In this document: positions 23,767-31,392 of the stretch, one piece after another | How the letters are laid out: every line of letters begins with the position of its first letter | Position numbering within the stretch: the stretch's first letter is position 1 | From: CAZVWV01 sp964631745 | Lineage (GTDB): Bacteria; Bdellovibrionota_C; UBA2361; JBGSMV01 | Assembly: GCA_964631745.1 (NCBI GenBank) | Contig: CAZVWV010000013.1 | Coordinates: 1 to 40,747 of the forward strand | DNA length: 40,747 nucleotides | Direction: 5' to 3' | Notes under the pieces: model-generated | What the model saw: the letters and a program-made list of their open reading frames with translations, nothing else | Told to the model about the DNA's origin: nothing | Databases searched by the model: none | Translations under genes and position numbers: made by a program

Positions 23767-24930
23767 ATGATGTGCGAAATTGCCGCTCAGTCTGACGTTC
23801 GTAAGAGAGTAGTAATCTTAGGTTCTACCGGTTCGATCGGAGTATCGGCGTTGGACGTGATTCGGAGAAACCCGGAGCGTTTCGAAATTTTGGCTCTGGT
23901 TGCTGGGTCTAATATTCAGCTGCTTGAGCAACAGGTAAGGGAATTTAAACCGCGCTACGCAGCCTTGGCTGACGCGGCAACGGCAATGCCAAAGTTAACT
24001 GGGACCGAGATGTTGAGTGGCCAGAAGGCCATCTTGGAATTGGCGGCTCATCCTGATTCCGATTTTGTGCTCTCAGCCATCGTAGGGTTTGCGGGGCTTG
24101 CTTCAACTCTAGCTGCCGTTAAGGCCGGGAAACAGATCGCTCTGGCAAACAAGGAGAGTCTCGTTTGCGCTGGTGAGCTGATAGGCGCCGAGGCAGAGGT
24201 TAGCGGCGCCGAAATTATCCCGGTGGATAGTGAACACTCCGCCATATTTCAGTTGTTGCAGGGCGAAGAGCTTAGCGATCTGGACTCTGTCATACTCACG
24301 GCCTCGGGCGGACCATTTCTGCGATACAGCCAGGAGATGCTTGATACAGTTACGCCGGAGCAAGCGTTAAAGCATCCCCGTTGGAATATGGGAGCCAAGG
24401 TCAGTATAGACTCGGCTAGTTTAGTTAACAAAGCGCTTGAGCTTATTGAAGCTCATTTCCTGTTTGGGCTTGAGGAGTCGCGCATCGAGATACTCATACA
24501 CCCCCAAAGCATCGTGCATTCATTGGTGAAACTGAAGGATGGCTCGCAGTTGGCACAACTCTCTGTGCCGGACATGCGTTGCGCGATAGCTTACGCATTA
24601 AACTATCCTGATGGTCGCATTAATACGGGAGTGCAGGGGTTGGATCTGAGCAGTGTCGGAAGGCTTGAGTTTGAATCATTGGACGGAGCACGTTTTAGAG
24701 CGCCTATGCTTGCTAGGCAAGCTCTAAACGGATCCAAAGCCATGCCAGCCGTGTTCAACTTTGCTAATGAAATCGCTGTGCAAGGCTTTCTAAATGGAGG
24801 CACGAAGTTTTCCCGAATTGTGCCGATAATCGAAGAGGCTCTTTTGGCTTTCTCGGGCCGAGGCTATGATACTTACGATGATTTAGTTTCGTTAAAAGCT
24901 GAAGTCGCAAACTGGTTAAATTTTCAATAG
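23767..24930 (+). CDS. dxr: 1-deoxy-D-xylulose 5-phosphate reductoisomerase
   Basis: Second enzyme of the MEP isoprenoid pathway; converts DXP to MEP with NADPH and a divalent metal. It has 387 residues, the usual length. N-terminal nucleotide loop VVILGSTGSIGVSALDVIRR (about 16-35), ANKESLVCAG, the metal site VDSEHSAIFQ, ASGGPF and the substrate loop KHPRWNMGAKVSIDSA are present. The IPP product feeds uppS upstream in the same cluster. Two possible adjacent ATG starts differ by one residue. Confidence 0.97.
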   Translation: MMCEIAAQSDVRKRVVILGSTGSIGVSALDVIRRNPERFEILALVAGSNIQLLEQQVREFKPRYAALADAATAMPKLTGTEMLSGQKAILELAAHPDSDFVLSAIVGFAGLASTLAAVKAGKQIALANKESLVCAGELIGAEAEVSGAEIIPVDSEHSAIFQLLQGEELSDLDSVILTASGGPFLRYSQEMLDTVTPEQALKHPRWNMGAKVSIDSASLVNKALELIEAHFLFGLEESRIEILIHPQSIVHSLVKLKDGSQLAQLSVPDMRCAIAYALNYPDGRINTGVQGLDLSSVGRLEFESLDGARFRAPMLARQALNGSKAMPAVFNFANEIAVQGFLNGGTKFSRIVPIIEEALLAFSGRGYDTYDDLVSLKAEVANWLNFQ

Positions 24931-24945
24931 AGCAATAGAGAGAAG

Positions 24946-26085
24946 ATGACAATTTTGGTATCGGTTCTAGTTTTGGCTATTTTAATATTTGTGCACGAAC
25001 TTGGACATTTTTTGGTGGCCAGGTATTTTAATGTGGGCGTGCTTGAGTTTGCCATAGGATTCGGCAAGAAAATCTGGCAGCGCAAAACTAAGGAGACCAC
25101 CTATTCCTTGCGCTTAATTCCGCTGGGGGGGTACGTAAAGATGCTCGGTGACGACCTGCGGGCCGTTCGGGAAGGCCAAGCTGTGTCTGGCTCGATCTTA
25201 GAGTCCGTGGAAAGACCGGATAACCCGGGCTTTGTAAATGACCGCACGCGCTGGTTTTACAGCCAAGCCATTTATAAGCGCATGGCCATCGTACTGGCTG
25301 GACCTTTCTTTAACTACGCCTTTGCCGTATTGCTTACGATATTTTCAATCTATGTCTATGGAAAATCCGTTCCGATAGATCAGCCCTTGATCGGCAAAGT
25401 GATCGAAGGTTATCCGGCGCAGAAATCTGGACTGAAAGAAAAGGATTTTGTTCGTACCCTAAATGGAGAGGAGCTTAAGACCTGGGAAGATCTTGCAAGT
25501 CGCGTAGCTAGTTCAGGAGGGAAAGAGATAGTTCTCGCTGTCTCTCGTGAAGAGAACGGCGCAAAAAAAGAGATCGAGATTCGTGTGGCGCCGAAGCCCG
25601 ATGCGCCGGAACTAAAAGTGCTTGAAGATACGCCCAGACCCGATTCTTTTAAGATCGGAATTATGCCTGATCTGAAACGCGAATCAGTGGGCCTATTTGA
25701 GGCAGTCGGGTTGGGTTTCAGTCAGACCTATTACATGGTTCGGGTTACGTTGCGCGGACTTTACGGCATGGTGGCCAGACGCATCTCCGCCAGTAATATC
25801 GCTGGGCCCATCTATATCTTTAAAGAGGCTGCAAACAGCGCTAAGCGCGGGTTTGAACATGTCATAGACTTTATGGTGTTTCTATCGATCAGCTTGGCGG
25901 TCTTAAACTTATTGCCCGTACCTGTCTTAGATGGCGGCCATATGCTCTTTTTTACAATAGAAGCTATCCTAAGAAGGCCCCTAAGTTTAAAAGTCCAAGA
26001 GGTATGCACTCAAGTGGGGATGTTCCTATTACTTTCCTTGATGGTCTTTGCGCTCGGAAATGATCTAGTGAGACTGCTTGGATGA
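24946..26085 (+). CDS. rseP: Site-2 intramembrane zinc protease RseP
   Basis: Membrane metalloprotease that cleaves transmembrane regulators such as anti-sigma factors. It has 379 residues. The first membrane segment carries HELGH at 17-21. FAIGFGKKI and IPLGGYVKMLGD follow. A single PDZ domain lies around 145-220 (IEGYPAQKSGLKEKDFV), whereas E. coli has two. The last segments contain NLLPVPVLDGGHML with the third zinc ligand Asp329. 15 bp after dxr; overlaps tsaB by 4 bp. Confidence 0.96.
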   Translation: MTILVSVLVLAILIFVHELGHFLVARYFNVGVLEFAIGFGKKIWQRKTKETTYSLRLIPLGGYVKMLGDDLRAVREGQAVSGSILESVERPDNPGFVNDRTRWFYSQAIYKRMAIVLAGPFFNYAFAVLLTIFSIYVYGKSVPIDQPLIGKVIEGYPAQKSGLKEKDFVRTLNGEELKTWEDLASRVASSGGKEIVLAVSREENGAKKEIEIRVAPKPDAPELKVLEDTPRPDSFKIGIMPDLKRESVGLFEAVGLGFSQTYYMVRVTLRGLYGMVARRISASNIAGPIYIFKEAANSAKRGFEHVIDFMVFLSISLAVLNLLPVPVLDGGHMLFFTIEAILRRPLSLKVQEVCTQVGMFLLLSLMVFALGNDLVRLLG

Positions 26086-26810
26086 GCCTAGTTTTAGCGA
26101 TTGATTCCAGTGCCCATATTTCGCTGGCTCTGAAAGATACAGAATCAGGGGAGATTTTTGAGAGGGAGTATCACGAGCGAGAATCTGCGGCGGAAGTTTT
26201 GGGTGTTCAGGTGGAGGAGTTGCTTTCTCGCGCGTCTAAGAAAGCCGAGAGTATTTCCCGTATCTTAATCGGATCCGGACCTGGTTCTTTTACGGGACTA
26301 AGAATCGGGTTTTCATTCGCCAAAGGATTAGGGCTTGCGCTCGGAGTACTACCCGAAGTATTTCCGAGTTTGCATGTTGCCGGAAGGTATATCGAAGCTG
26401 AGGGAGGCTGCCAACCGCCACGAACGCGTTTAGTGTTGGCGGATGCTAGGCGAGGGGAGTATTTTGCTCTGCTGGTCGTAGAAGATGAAGCCAAAGTTGA
26501 AGCGGCTCCAAGAAATGTGGAGATTCTTACTCTGGCCGAGCTCGAAAAGGTTATGGTAGACCATAAAGATATCTGTATAGTTTGGCTCGACAAGCCGCAG
26601 CAAGGAGTGTTTAGCACCCTGAGTTGTCCTGAGTATGTTGCGGAGCGCCTTGCCCATAATGCGATCATGTGGAGCGGGGAGCCTTCTGAAGTGAGCACGG
26701 ACCTGGATTTTGCTATGAAGTTGGGGGCCTTGGTTCCTACCTATTTGCGCAGTGTTTCCGCCAGAACTATAGCTGAGCGCGCAAGTAGGGAAACGGGCTT
26801 TTTGGGGTAA
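26082..26810 (+). CDS. tsaB: tRNA threonylcarbamoyladenosine biosynthesis protein TsaB
   Basis: Non-catalytic partner of TsaD in making t6A37 on ANN-decoding tRNAs. It has 242 residues of the ASKHA fold. LAIDSSAHISLAL is the first strand pair, and IGSGPGSFTGLRIGFSFAKGL (about 65-85) is the typical TsaB segment. The C-terminal half (about 110-230) is less conserved, as usual. It overlaps rseP (ATGA), so is translationally coupled. Last gene of the cluster before the 312-bp rho leader. Confidence 0.93.
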   Translation: MSLVLAIDSSAHISLALKDTESGEIFEREYHERESAAEVLGVQVEELLSRASKKAESISRILIGSGPGSFTGLRIGFSFAKGLGLALGVLPEVFPSLHVAGRYIEAEGGCQPPRTRLVLADARRGEYFALLVVEDEAKVEAAPRNVEILTLAELEKVMVDHKDICIVWLDKPQQGVFSTLSCPEYVAERLAHNAIMWSGEPSEVSTDLDFAMKLGALVPTYLRSVSARTIAERASRETGFLG

Positions 26811-27122
26811 TGTTAGCGCCTAATAGCCGTATTGACTGTTAATCAAATTATGAGTAAAAGAAGGGTACTCCTTGAGGAAATCCAAAGCCATTCTCGATAA
26901 GAATTTCCAGATTAGAATCTTGGGAATAGCTAACCTCTGAGTAAATCTATGGCGAGTGGATCTTTGGCCGCAGGTAAAATCGATAACTAGACTGATTAAC
27001 TAAACTTGCTAACTTAGCTTAATAAAAAATCGATAGATATATCGAGGACAGAGCATAACCACAGAACATAATTACGGACACTTTCTGCTTTTGTGTAATT
27101 TATAGAGAATAAAGGTAATTCT
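26811..27122 (+). promoter_or_regulatory. 312-bp rho upstream region, possible long leader
   Basis: A promoter candidate TTGACT (26832-26837), 17-nt spacer and TAAAAG (26855-26860) would give a leader of about 255 nt. Closer to the gene, TAATTT (27096) and TATAGA (27101) are possible -10 boxes without a good -35. Small hairpins (ATTC/GAAT, AGATT/AATCT) occur near 26893-26922. rho is autoregulated by early termination in well-studied bacteria; that role here is inference. No gene is seen. Confidence 0.4.
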
Positions 27123-28379
27123 ATGAACCTAAATGAGATTAAAGCTCTTAAATCCGAAGAACTTGTGAGCTTGGCGGACGAATTCGAGATCGAAGGCGCC
27201 AACGGCATGCGTCGGCAGGATTTAATTTACGCTATCCTGACCCGCAGGGCCGATCAGAACGGCAGCATCTTTGCTGAAGGTGTTTTGGAATGCTTACCCG
27301 ATGGCTTCGGATTTTTGCGCTCCCCCGATTTCAATTATCTTCCTGGGCCGGATGATATCTATTGCTCACCCGCCCAGATTAAGCGCTTTGGGCTTCGAAC
27401 CGGTGATACCATCTCGGGCGAAATCCGACCTCCGCGTGAGAAGGAAGGCGAGCGATATTTTGCATTGCTTAAAGTCAAATCTGTTAACGGCGATAAGGTT
27501 GAGGTTCTACGTAAAAAGGTCAGCTTCGATAACCTGACTCCCATCTACCCCATACAAAAGATCAAACTCGAACACTCAAAGGGAGGACTGGCCACGCGCA
27601 TAATCGATCTGTTCTCACCCATCGGCTTGGGCCAACGTTCATTAATCGTGGCGCCGCCACGTGCCGGTAAGACCGTCTTGCTCCAAAGTATTGCTAACGC
27701 CATAACCGAGAATCATCCTGATGTGGTCCTGATAGTGCTCTTGATCGATGAGCGTCCCGAAGAAGTTACCGACATGCAACGCTCGGTCAACGGTGAAGTT
27801 GTGAGTTCCACCTTTGATGAGCCTCAACAGAGACACGTTCAGGTGGCGGAGATGGTAATCGAAAAAGCAAAGCGCCTGGTCGAGCATAAGAAAGATGTCG
27901 TCATATTGTTAGACTCCATCACCCGTTTGGCGCGTGCTTACAACGCGGTCGTGCCTCCAAGCGGGAAAATCTTATCGGGTGGTGTTGACTCAAATGCGCT
28001 GCATAAACCGAAACGTTTCTTCGGCGCCGCACGCAAGATCGAGGAGGGCGGAAGCTTAACCATCATCGGCACAGCCTTGATAGAAACCGGTTCCCGTATG
28101 GATGAAGTTATCTTTGAAGAGTTTAAAGGGACCGGTAATATGGAGCTTGTGCTTGATAGAAAGCTGGCTGATCGCCGAGTTTATCCGGCTATCGATCTTA
28201 ATAAATCCGGCACGCGCAAAGAGGATTTACTGCTTGAGAACACCGTGCTGCAAAAGGTTTGGCTGCTAAGAAAGGTCTTAAATCCGCTTAGCCCAATCGA
28301 GGCCATGGAGTGGCTGCTTAGCAAAATGGACGGAACCAAGGGTAACAAAGAGTTCATGGAAATGATGAAGGCGGGGTAA
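27123..28379 (+). CDS. rho: Transcription termination factor Rho
   Basis: Hexameric RNA-dependent ATPase/helicase that ends transcription of untranslated RNA. It has 418 residues. N-terminal Rho-N helix bundle (about 1-45, SEELVSLADEFEIEGANGMR), then the cold-shock-like primary RNA site with LPDGFGFLRSPDFNYLPGPD. The RecA-type motor has Walker A PPRAGKTVLL (about 177-186), Walker B VVILLDSITRLARAYN and the Q-loop/R-loop region (SGKILSGGVD, GTALIETGSRMD). ATG follows AAAGG. No large insertion, unlike Actinobacteria or Bacteroidetes Rho. Confidence 0.98.
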   Translation: MNLNEIKALKSEELVSLADEFEIEGANGMRRQDLIYAILTRRADQNGSIFAEGVLECLPDGFGFLRSPDFNYLPGPDDIYCSPAQIKRFGLRTGDTISGEIRPPREKEGERYFALLKVKSVNGDKVEVLRKKVSFDNLTPIYPIQKIKLEHSKGGLATRIIDLFSPIGLGQRSLIVAPPRAGKTVLLQSIANAITENHPDVVLIVLLIDERPEEVTDMQRSVNGEVVSSTFDEPQQRHVQVAEMVIEKAKRLVEHKKDVVILLDSITRLARAYNAVVPPSGKILSGGVDSNALHKPKRFFGAARKIEEGGSLTIIGTALIETGSRMDEVIFEEFKGTGNMELVLDRKLADRRVYPAIDLNKSGTRKEDLLLENTVLQKVWLLRKVLNPLSPIEAMEWLLSKMDGTKGNKEFMEMMKAG

Positions 28380-28392
28380 GGGAGAGGTACCA

Positions 28393-29796
28393 GTGCCGCT
28401 TGCCAAGATCCTAGCACTAGATGACGACCAGGAGCAGCTGTCTGCTTTAAAGGAAGCGCTCGAGTGTGCTGACTTTGAGGTGATCGCCCTCAGCGAGCCT
28501 GCCAAAGCTTTAGAAATCGCTATAAAAGAAGCACCCGATCTGGTCCTCTCCGATTTGATTATGCCTGGCCTTAGCGGCACTGAACTGTTGCATAAATTTA
28601 AGCTAGACCCGGAGTTGCGGTATTTACCCTTCATTCTTTTGACCTCAAAAGACGAACTAGGGGATGTTATCAAGGGACTAGATGCTGGTGCTGATGACTA
28701 CATCAAAAAACCATTTAGCCAGCCTGAGCTGATAGCCAGATTACGGTCCGCTCTCAGAACGCGCGCAATTTATCTGGAATTAAAAGAGAGCCGACTAGAA
28801 ACAAAGCAGCTAAAGCGTCGCATAGAGGACTCGCGGGCTTTCGGCGCCATGATTGGAAAGAGCGCCGTCATGCAAAGCGTTTTTAATTTAATAGAGCGGG
28901 TTAAGGAATCTGATCTGCCGGTGCTTATTACGGGTGAGTCCGGTACCGGAAAAGAGCTAGTGGCCGATGCGCTTCACCAGCAGTCTAAACGGCGCCACAT
29001 GCCGTTTGTGGTGCAAAACTGTTCGGCCTTTCAGGAAACATTATTAGAGTCGGAACTCTTCGGGCACGTCAAAGGCGCCTTCAGCGGAGCGCTTCGCGAC
29101 AAACAGGGGCTCTTTGAAGCCGCAAACGGGGGCACTTTCTTCCTGGACGAAATCGGCGAGATGAGTGTTAATTTGCAGGCTAGGCTCCTAAGGGTTTTAG
29201 AGAATGGAAGCTTCTTGCCGGTGGGCTCTACCAAGGAGCAAAAAGTGGATGTGCGCATCGTGGCGGCCACCAATCGGGACCTTCCAAGCATGATCTCGGC
29301 AGGTAAGTTCAGAGAAGATCTATACTATCGCCTGAATGTGCTGCAGGTTAAGTTACCGGCCCTGCGGGAGCGCCCAGGAGATATCCCACTGATCGCCGAT
29401 TCTTTTTTAGTAGGCTTGGCGGAGCGCGAAGGTCAACGCAAAAATCTCTCTGCCGCGGCCTTGAAGGCGCTATGTCAATACAGCTGGCCGGGAAACATCA
29501 GGGAGCTTCGAAATCAGATTGAGCGTGCCTATCTTTTAAGTGCAGATAGAGCAGATCTTATGCCAGAAGACTTTATGCTTACGCCGAGTAATGCAACGGC
29601 CCTTGGGGCGTTGCAAGTGCATGGCAGCTTAGATTCAGCCCTAAGTAAAGTCGAAAGCCAGATGATTCTGGCTGCTCTCCAGCGCTTAGATTGGAACAAA
29701 AGCGAGGCTGCACGTGAGCTCGGAATATCTCGCTCCAGTCTAATTTCGAAAGTTCAGCAGTATGGCTTGGAACGTGAACAGCGTGGTAACGATTAG
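28393..29796 (+). CDS. Sigma-54-dependent response regulator (NtrC family)
   Basis: Second sigma-54 activator in the window. Receiver domain 5-125 with acidic D10/D11, phospho-acceptor D54 and K106; a coiled linker about 125-150; AAA+ domain with Walker A GESGTGKE (181-188), sigma-54 loop GAFSGA (228-233, a common and functional variant) and FLDEIGEM; Fis-type HTH at the C-terminus (SEAARELGISRSSLISKVQQ). GTG start follows GGAGAGG. It is 13 bp after rho and 18 bp before the degenerate receiver gene, so the two may be co-transcribed. No kinase nearby; targets unknown. Confidence 0.92.
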   Translation: MPLAKILALDDDQEQLSALKEALECADFEVIALSEPAKALEIAIKEAPDLVLSDLIMPGLSGTELLHKFKLDPELRYLPFILLTSKDELGDVIKGLDAGADDYIKKPFSQPELIARLRSALRTRAIYLELKESRLETKQLKRRIEDSRAFGAMIGKSAVMQSVFNLIERVKESDLPVLITGESGTGKELVADALHQQSKRRHMPFVVQNCSAFQETLLESELFGHVKGAFSGALRDKQGLFEAANGGTFFLDEIGEMSVNLQARLLRVLENGSFLPVGSTKEQKVDVRIVAATNRDLPSMISAGKFREDLYYRLNVLQVKLPALRERPGDIPLIADSFLVGLAEREGQRKNLSAAALKALCQYSWPGNIRELRNQIERAYLLSADRADLMPEDFMLTPSNATALGALQVHGSLDSALSKVESQMILAALQRLDWNKSEAARELGISRSSLISKVQQYGLEREQRGND

Positions 29797-29814
29797 AACG
29801 ATTAATAGGAAGAT

Positions 29815-30132
29815 ATGAAGATCGTAGCGCTGGCAGGGGACCTCGTGTCAAAATCAAAAATTCGAGAAGGCTTGGCGGGACGCGCGCATCAGCTGACCTT
29901 CATTTCGACGGTTTCGCAGATTAGAGAGGCCGAACTTCTAGTGGTTGATTTGGATGCCGCCGGCGAGCCTCTGAAGTTCATCGCAGGGGCTAGAGCTCTT
30001 GCGCCCGCCCTGCAAATTATAGCTTTTGGCCCGCACGTCAATAAAGAGCTCCTAGATGGGGCCCTGGCAGCGGGAGCAACGGAAGCCATGCCGCGCTCAA
30101 AGTTTTATGGAAGTGTCCTGATAGGCCTTTAA
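29815..30132 (+). CDS. Small degenerate receiver-like protein
   Basis: A 105-residue protein with the alternating strand/helix pattern of a CheY-like receiver: MKIVALAGD, a strand around ELLVVDLDAAG (Asp45 at the phospho-acceptor position), LQIIAFGPHV and AGATEAMPRSKF. The N-terminal acidic pair is missing, and the usual Lys-Pro near the end is replaced by SK. It is therefore probably a pseudo-receiver used for protein contact rather than phosphotransfer. ATG follows AGGAAG. Next to the sigma-54 regulator; a functional link is inference. Confidence 0.68.
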   Translation: MKIVALAGDLVSKSKIREGLAGRAHQLTFISTVSQIREAELLVVDLDAAGEPLKFIAGARALAPALQIIAFGPHVNKELLDGALAAGATEAMPRSKFYGSVLIGL

Positions 30133-30233
30133 CCTAAAAACGCCCTAAATTTGCGTATTCACAGCCAGCGTTAATGAAGCTAAACTTCACCTAAAAGCGC
30201 CAGCGCAGGAGCTGTGCTAAAGGTCGAAACCCA

Positions 30234-30602
30234 ATGGAACGAGGAATCGGAAAACTTACATTTTTAGTCTTTGCAGCTGTATTGGGCGCGGCCATATATT
30301 CCGGTTATATAGTCTTTCCGTTTTATTATAACTATTTCGAAATACAAAATCAGATGGACCAGGTCGTAAGGGTTGCGGCAACCTACAGTGACCAGGAGCT
30401 GCGTGAAAAATTAAATTATCATATAAAGCATATGAAGTTACCCGTTGAGCCGGAGGATCTGCGATTATTTCGCCAAGATGGGGAGATTAAGATAAGCCTG
30501 GAATGGGACGAGGTCTTCTATATAAATTGGCGAGACAAGGAATATACGATCGAGGAATTCCATTTCCATGCGCATTCTGAGGGAAAGATTGAGCCTCGGT
30601 GA
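30234..30602 (+). CDS. Small single-pass membrane protein, function unknown
   Basis: A 122-residue protein. One N-terminal hydrophobic segment (about 8-30, LTFLVFAAVLGAAIYSGYIV) is followed by FPFYYNYFEIQNQM and a soluble domain. That domain has helix SDQELREKLNYHIKHMKLP, then strands around LRLFRQDGEIKISLEWDEV and FHFHAHSEGK. The layout is like small pilin-like or DUF4845-type membrane proteins, but I cannot assign it. It follows the pseudo-receiver after 101 bp and precedes the pyr operon promoter. AAAGG lies about 11 bp before the ATG. Confidence 0.7.
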   Translation: MERGIGKLTFLVFAAVLGAAIYSGYIVFPFYYNYFEIQNQMDQVVRVAATYSDQELREKLNYHIKHMKLPVEPEDLRLFRQDGEIKISLEWDEVFYINWRDKEYTIEEFHFHAHSEGKIEPR

Positions 30603-30607
30603 AGCTC

Positions 30608-30636
30608 TTGAGTTGCCAACTGGTATTTGCTAATAT
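30608..30636 (+). promoter_or_regulatory. pyr operon promoter
   Basis: TTGAGT (30608-30613), a 17-nt spacer and TAATAT (30631-30636) with extended -10 TGC, followed by CCC. It shares TGCTAATATCCC with the rpsO promoter. Start near 30643 gives a leader of about 190 nt. A nearby TTGACA (30653-30658) has no good -10 and would exclude the hairpin below from the transcript. Confidence 0.65.
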
Positions 30637-30663
30637 CCCGCAAGTTAAGTTTTTGACACAAAA

Positions 30664-30694
30664 CCTTTAAAGCGAATCTGTGAATTCGCTAAGG
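30664..30694 (+). promoter_or_regulatory. Candidate PyrR-binding RNA hairpin in the pyr leader
   Basis: Upper stem AGCGAAT / ATTCGCT (30671-30677 and 30684-30690, perfect 7 bp) closes a hexaloop CTGTGA. This fits the CNGNGA loop conserved in PyrR-binding sites of Bacillus and relatives. A 3-nt bulge TAA on the 5' side and a lower stem CCTT / AAGG (30664-30667, 30691-30694) also fit the known architecture. The loop-closing base pair is U-A rather than the usual C-G. Confidence 0.55.
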
Positions 30695-30724
30695 GCGAGG
30701 ATGATAGATAAGTTCCTGATATAC

Positions 30725-30755
30725 GGCGCGCGCACATGCGCCGGGCGCCCGCGCC
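30725..30755 (+). promoter_or_regulatory. GC-rich foldable element in the pyr leader
   Basis: 31 nt of nearly pure G/C in an otherwise AT-rich leader. The outer stem is GGCGCG / CGCGCC, with two alternative inner stems: CGC-ACAT-GCG and CGGGCGCCCG. No T-run follows, so it is not an intrinsic terminator. It could be the switchable part of a PyrR-controlled leader. Confidence 0.4.
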
Positions 30756-30831
30756 AAAGTACCAATAGTATTCCCCCGAATATTCCCCACAGTATTTCTA
30801 TTAAATATTTATTTTCCAAACAGGTTTACCT

Positions 30832-31392
30832 ATGAACCAAGTAAAAGATCTGCCCAAGGGCTGGAAAGTGCTGGTTGATGCTGAAACTATTGCGCGCGCC
30901 ATATCGAGGATTAGTTACGAAATATTAGAAAAAAACAGAGATCTTTCAAAATTGGCGTTGGTAGGAATCAGAACCGGCGGAGAATACCTGGCGCAGCGTA
31001 TCCGCACTCGCATTCAGGAGATCGAGGGTAAGCAGGTGAGTTACGGCGTGATCGACATCACACTTTATCGGGATGATATCTCTGGCTCTGAAAGTCAGCC
31101 GACCTTAAAGGGTACTGACCTGCCGTTTCAGATTACCGGGAGTCGCATTGTGCTTGTTGACGATGTGCTTTATACCGGCAGAACCATCCGCGCGGCCTTA
31201 GACGCTATTATCGATTTTGGGCGCCCGGCCTGCGTTGAGCTGGCAGTTTTGGTAGATCGTGGGCATAGGGAGCTTCCCATAAGGCCGGATTACGTGGGAA
31301 AGAATTTACCGACTCATAAGACAGATTTTTTGCGAGTACGCTTACGGGAACAGAATTTCCCAGATGGGGTCTATATAATTGAGGGGAAGTGA
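30832..31392 (+). CDS. pyrR: PyrR: pyr operon RNA-binding attenuation protein / UPRTase
   Basis: Phosphoribosyltransferase-fold protein. In Gram-positives and several other phyla it binds pyr mRNA in the presence of UMP/UTP, and it often has uracil phosphoribosyltransferase activity. It has 186 residues. The PRPP loop is VLVDDVLYTGRTIRAALD (107-124). LVGIRTGGEYLAQR and the C-terminal region VLVDRGHRELPIRPDYVGKN are typical of PyrR. The AGG ribosome-binding site is modest. First gene of the pyrimidine operon; its stop codon overlaps the pyrB start (TGATG). The leader carries a matching hairpin, consistent with RNA-based autoregulation. Confidence 0.96.
   Translation: MNQVKDLPKGWKVLVDAETIARAISRISYEILEKNRDLSKLALVGIRTGGEYLAQRIRTRIQEIEGKQVSYGVIDITLYRDDISGSESQPTLKGTDLPFQITGSRIVLVDDVLYTGRTIRAALDAIIDFGRPACVELAVLVDRGHRELPIRPDYVGKNLPTHKTDFLRVRLREQNFPDGVYIIEGK

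Noticed and set aside
30653..30658. TTGACA as the -35 of the pyr promoter
   Set aside because: No acceptable -10 lies 16-18 nt downstream; the TTGAGT/TAATAT pair upstream is better.
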